This document shows positions 62,617 through 64,000 of a DNA stretch of 64,000 nt, one piece after another. Source of the stretch: Pseudoalteromonas prydzensis (GTDB lineage Bacteria > Pseudomonadota > Gammaproteobacteria > Enterobacterales > Alteromonadaceae). Position numbers and translations under genes: made by a program. Each line of letters starts with the position of its first letter. Position 1 is the first letter of the stretch. Below the pieces are notes generated by a model that worked only from the letters and a program-made list of their open reading frames with translations, did not search any database and had not been told where the DNA came from. The stretch covers positions 434,001-498,000 of the forward strand of contig NZ_BDDT01000002.1 in the NCBI RefSeq assembly GCF_001661495.1. The letters are read 5' to 3'.

Positions 62617-63541
62617 GTATGTTTTTAACCAGCAGCGCGCGCTTTTAGAAGAACTGAATGGGATTGTCTCAGAAGGACAAAATCTAGATACCCTAGATAT
62701 TGATTTACTTGATAGTACTGAGATATTAACGAAAATTAATAATGAAGATCAAAAGGTTGCAGAAGCTGTAAAACTCGTGATCCCGGAAATAGCCAAAGCG
62801 GTTGATCATATAGTGACCGCGTTTAAGCAAGGCGGCCGACTCATTTATATTGGTGCAGGTACCAGTGGCCGACTTGGGATCTTAGATGCGGTTGAATGCG
62901 CACCGACCTATAGTGTAAGCGATCAACAAGTGATGGGCATTATTGCCGGTGGTGAAACAGCGTTTAAAAAAGCGGTAGAAGGCGCTGAAGATAGCTTAAC
63001 ACTCGGTGTAGAAGATCTTAAGGCAATAAACCTACAAGCAAAAGATGTTGTAGTTGGCATAGCCGCCAGTGGCCGTACGCCCTATGTACGCGCCGCTATT
63101 GATTACGCTAAATCAGTAGGTTGTACCACTGTAGGGGTGACTTGCAACCCAGACTCAGCGGTGATGAAACAGCCTGATATTGGTATTTGCCCGGTAGTAG
63201 GTGCAGAAGCGGTAACCGGTTCAACGCGCATGAAATCAGGCACAGCGCAAAAGTTGGTACTTAATATGCTCAGTACTGCCAGCATGATCCGTACAGGTAA
63301 AGTGTATAAAAACTTGATGGTTGATGTTAACGCAAGCAATGAAAAGTTGCATGCTCGTGCTATTCGTATTGTGATGCAAGCAACCGATTGCACCCATCAA
63401 CAGGGCGTTGAAGCTCTTGCCCAAGCCAAGCAAAGTGCCAAATTAGCTATTTTAATTATCTTAACAGGTAAAGATGCAGCGCAAGCTGAGCAAATGTTAA
63501 ACCAAGCCGATGGCTTTTTACGCAAAGCGGTGGAGCTGTAA
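62606..63541 (+). CDS. murQ: MurQ, N-acetylmuramic acid 6-phosphate etherase
   Basis: 311 residues, the family's usual size. Typical blocks: [29 protein letters not shown] at the N-terminus, the SIS domain with [52 protein letters not shown] and [20 protein letters not shown]. Cuts the lactyl ether of MurNAc-6-phosphate to GlcNAc-6-phosphate and lactate. The neighbours supply kinase and muramidase functions. Confidence 0.97.
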   Translation: MSPEYVFNQQRALLEELNGIVSEGQNLDTLDIDLLDSTEILTKINNEDQKVAEAVKLVIPEIAKAVDHIVTAFKQGGRLIYIGAGTSGRLGILDAVECAPTYSVSDQQVMGIIAGGETAFKKAVEGAEDSLTLGVEDLKAINLQAKDVVVGIAASGRTPYVRAAIDYAKSVGCTTVGVTCNPDSAVMKQPDIGICPVVGAEAVTGSTRMKSGTAQKLVLNMLSTASMIRTGKVYKNLMVDVNASNEKLHARAIRIVMQATDCTHQQGVEALAQAKQSAKLAILIILTGKDAAQAEQMLNQADGFLRKAVEL

Positions 63542-64000
63542 ATGTTGATCAGAATATTGGTTATTTTACAGTGTTTGATGTTGAGCGCCTGTGCTCAGCA
63601 GAGCGCTGAAAAGAGTGCTTCAGTAGAGGCGACAATGACTGTTGGTGCAGTACAGTACCAGCAGTACTTGCCTCAACTTGAGGGTAAGCGAGTTGGCTTA
63701 GTGGTTAATCAAACTTCACAAGTTGATGGCATTCACATTGTTGATTTATTGCGTGATAAAGGCGTAAATGTAACTAAAATATTTGCTCCTGAACATGGCT
63801 TTCGTGGCGATCATGATGCAGGCGCTCATGTAAAAAGTACCGTGGATGCAAAAACGGGTATCGATGTGGTGTCTATTTACGGCAGTAATAAAAAGCCGGA
63901 TGCGGCAGTATTAAGTGAATTAGACGTGATCATTTTTGATATCCAAGATGTTGGCGTGCGCTTTTACACTTATATCAGCTCAATGCATTACATGATGGAA
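63542..64000 (+). CDS. NamZ-type exo-muramidase (DUF1343), partial, lipoprotein
   Basis: 153 codons before the right edge; ATG directly follows the murQ stop. Lipoprotein signal MLIRILVILQCLMLSAC with Cys17. Then GKRVGLVVNQTS, KIFAPEHGFRGDHDAGAHV and VIIFDIQDVGVRFYTYISSMHYMME, which are the diagnostic DUF1343 motifs. NamZ releases MurNAc from wall fragments at the non-reducing end. It fits as the source of the sugar used by the symporter, kinase and MurQ. Confidence 0.93.
   Translation, partial: MLIRILVILQCLMLSACAQQSAEKSASVEATMTVGAVQYQQYLPQLEGKRVGLVVNQTSQVDGIHIVDLLRDKGVNVTKIFAPEHGFRGDHDAGAHVKSTVDAKTGIDVVSIYGSNKKPDAAVLSELDVIIFDIQDVGVRFYTYISSMHYMME

Overview
The window looks like chromosomal DNA of a marine gammaproteobacterium, most likely Pseudoalteromonas or a close relative in the Alteromonadales. 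This is inferred from protein resemblance, the AT-leaning composition, the conserved block fldB / xerD-dsbC-recJ-prfB-lysS, the betIBA operon, and many exported proteins. No prophage, insertion sequence or CRISPR array was seen.

Layout. 1-7.8 kb: an MFS transporter cut by the left edge, yjdM, a large superfamily 1 helicase with a nuclease-like tail, a SulP anion transporter, a DUF533 protein and a haem-utilisation gene (hugZ type) broken by one missing base. 8-21 kb: an RND efflux pair, a LysE exporter divergent from its Lrp-type regulator, a CorA-type channel, dps, a Tat-exported PhoX-like protein, a catalase-related peroxidase overlapping a cytochrome b561 gene, and DUF2189, MarC and GAF proteins. 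21-26 kb: a MITE-like repeat, a large secreted subtilase and a separate secreted protein that resembles only that subtilase's propeptide. 26-32 kb: betI-betB-betA with a BetI-like operator, followed by a BCCT transporter and a TorF-type porin, so uptake and oxidation of choline to glycine betaine sit together. 32-40 kb: a solute-binding protein, a GntR-ABC operon with a perfect palindromic operator, a secreted S33 hydrolase coupled to a NatAB-like ABC exporter, and a methyltransferase divergent from an Rrf2 regulator with two matching operators. 40-48 kb: a second stand-alone propeptide-like protein, then fldB and the xerD-dsbC-recJ-prfB-lysS block, where prfB keeps the programmed +1 frameshift.

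48-50 kb is a tRNA locus: one tRNA-Ser(GCU), four identical tRNA-Arg(ACG) genes, a four-unit tandem array of about 112 bp per unit in which each unit ends in a modified 3' piece of tRNA-Arg, and a fifth such piece further on. 50-53 kb holds a hydrolase with a beta-helix-like tail, a lipoprotein and a YeeE/YedE protein without an obvious start codon.

53-64 kb is a peptidoglycan (muropeptide) salvage cluster: a TonB-dependent receptor, a lipoprotein with beta-lactamase-like motifs, an NlpC/P60 endopeptidase, an L-Ala-D/L-Glu epimerase, an L,D-transpeptidase-like lipoprotein, a sodium:solute symporter, a BadF-type sugar kinase, MurQ and the start of a NamZ (DUF1343) muramidase. A perfect 13-bp-arm palindrome before the symporter gene is a likely operator. 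Together these genes could capture wall fragments, trim the peptide, epimerise the dipeptide, import the amino sugar, phosphorylate it and remove the lactyl ether.

The less ordinary signals are the two orphan subtilase-propeptide-like genes, the tRNA-Arg remnant array, the wall-salvage cluster with its palindrome, the coupled leader ORF before the choline transporter, and the broken hugZ. All calls are from reading the sequence; no database search was run.
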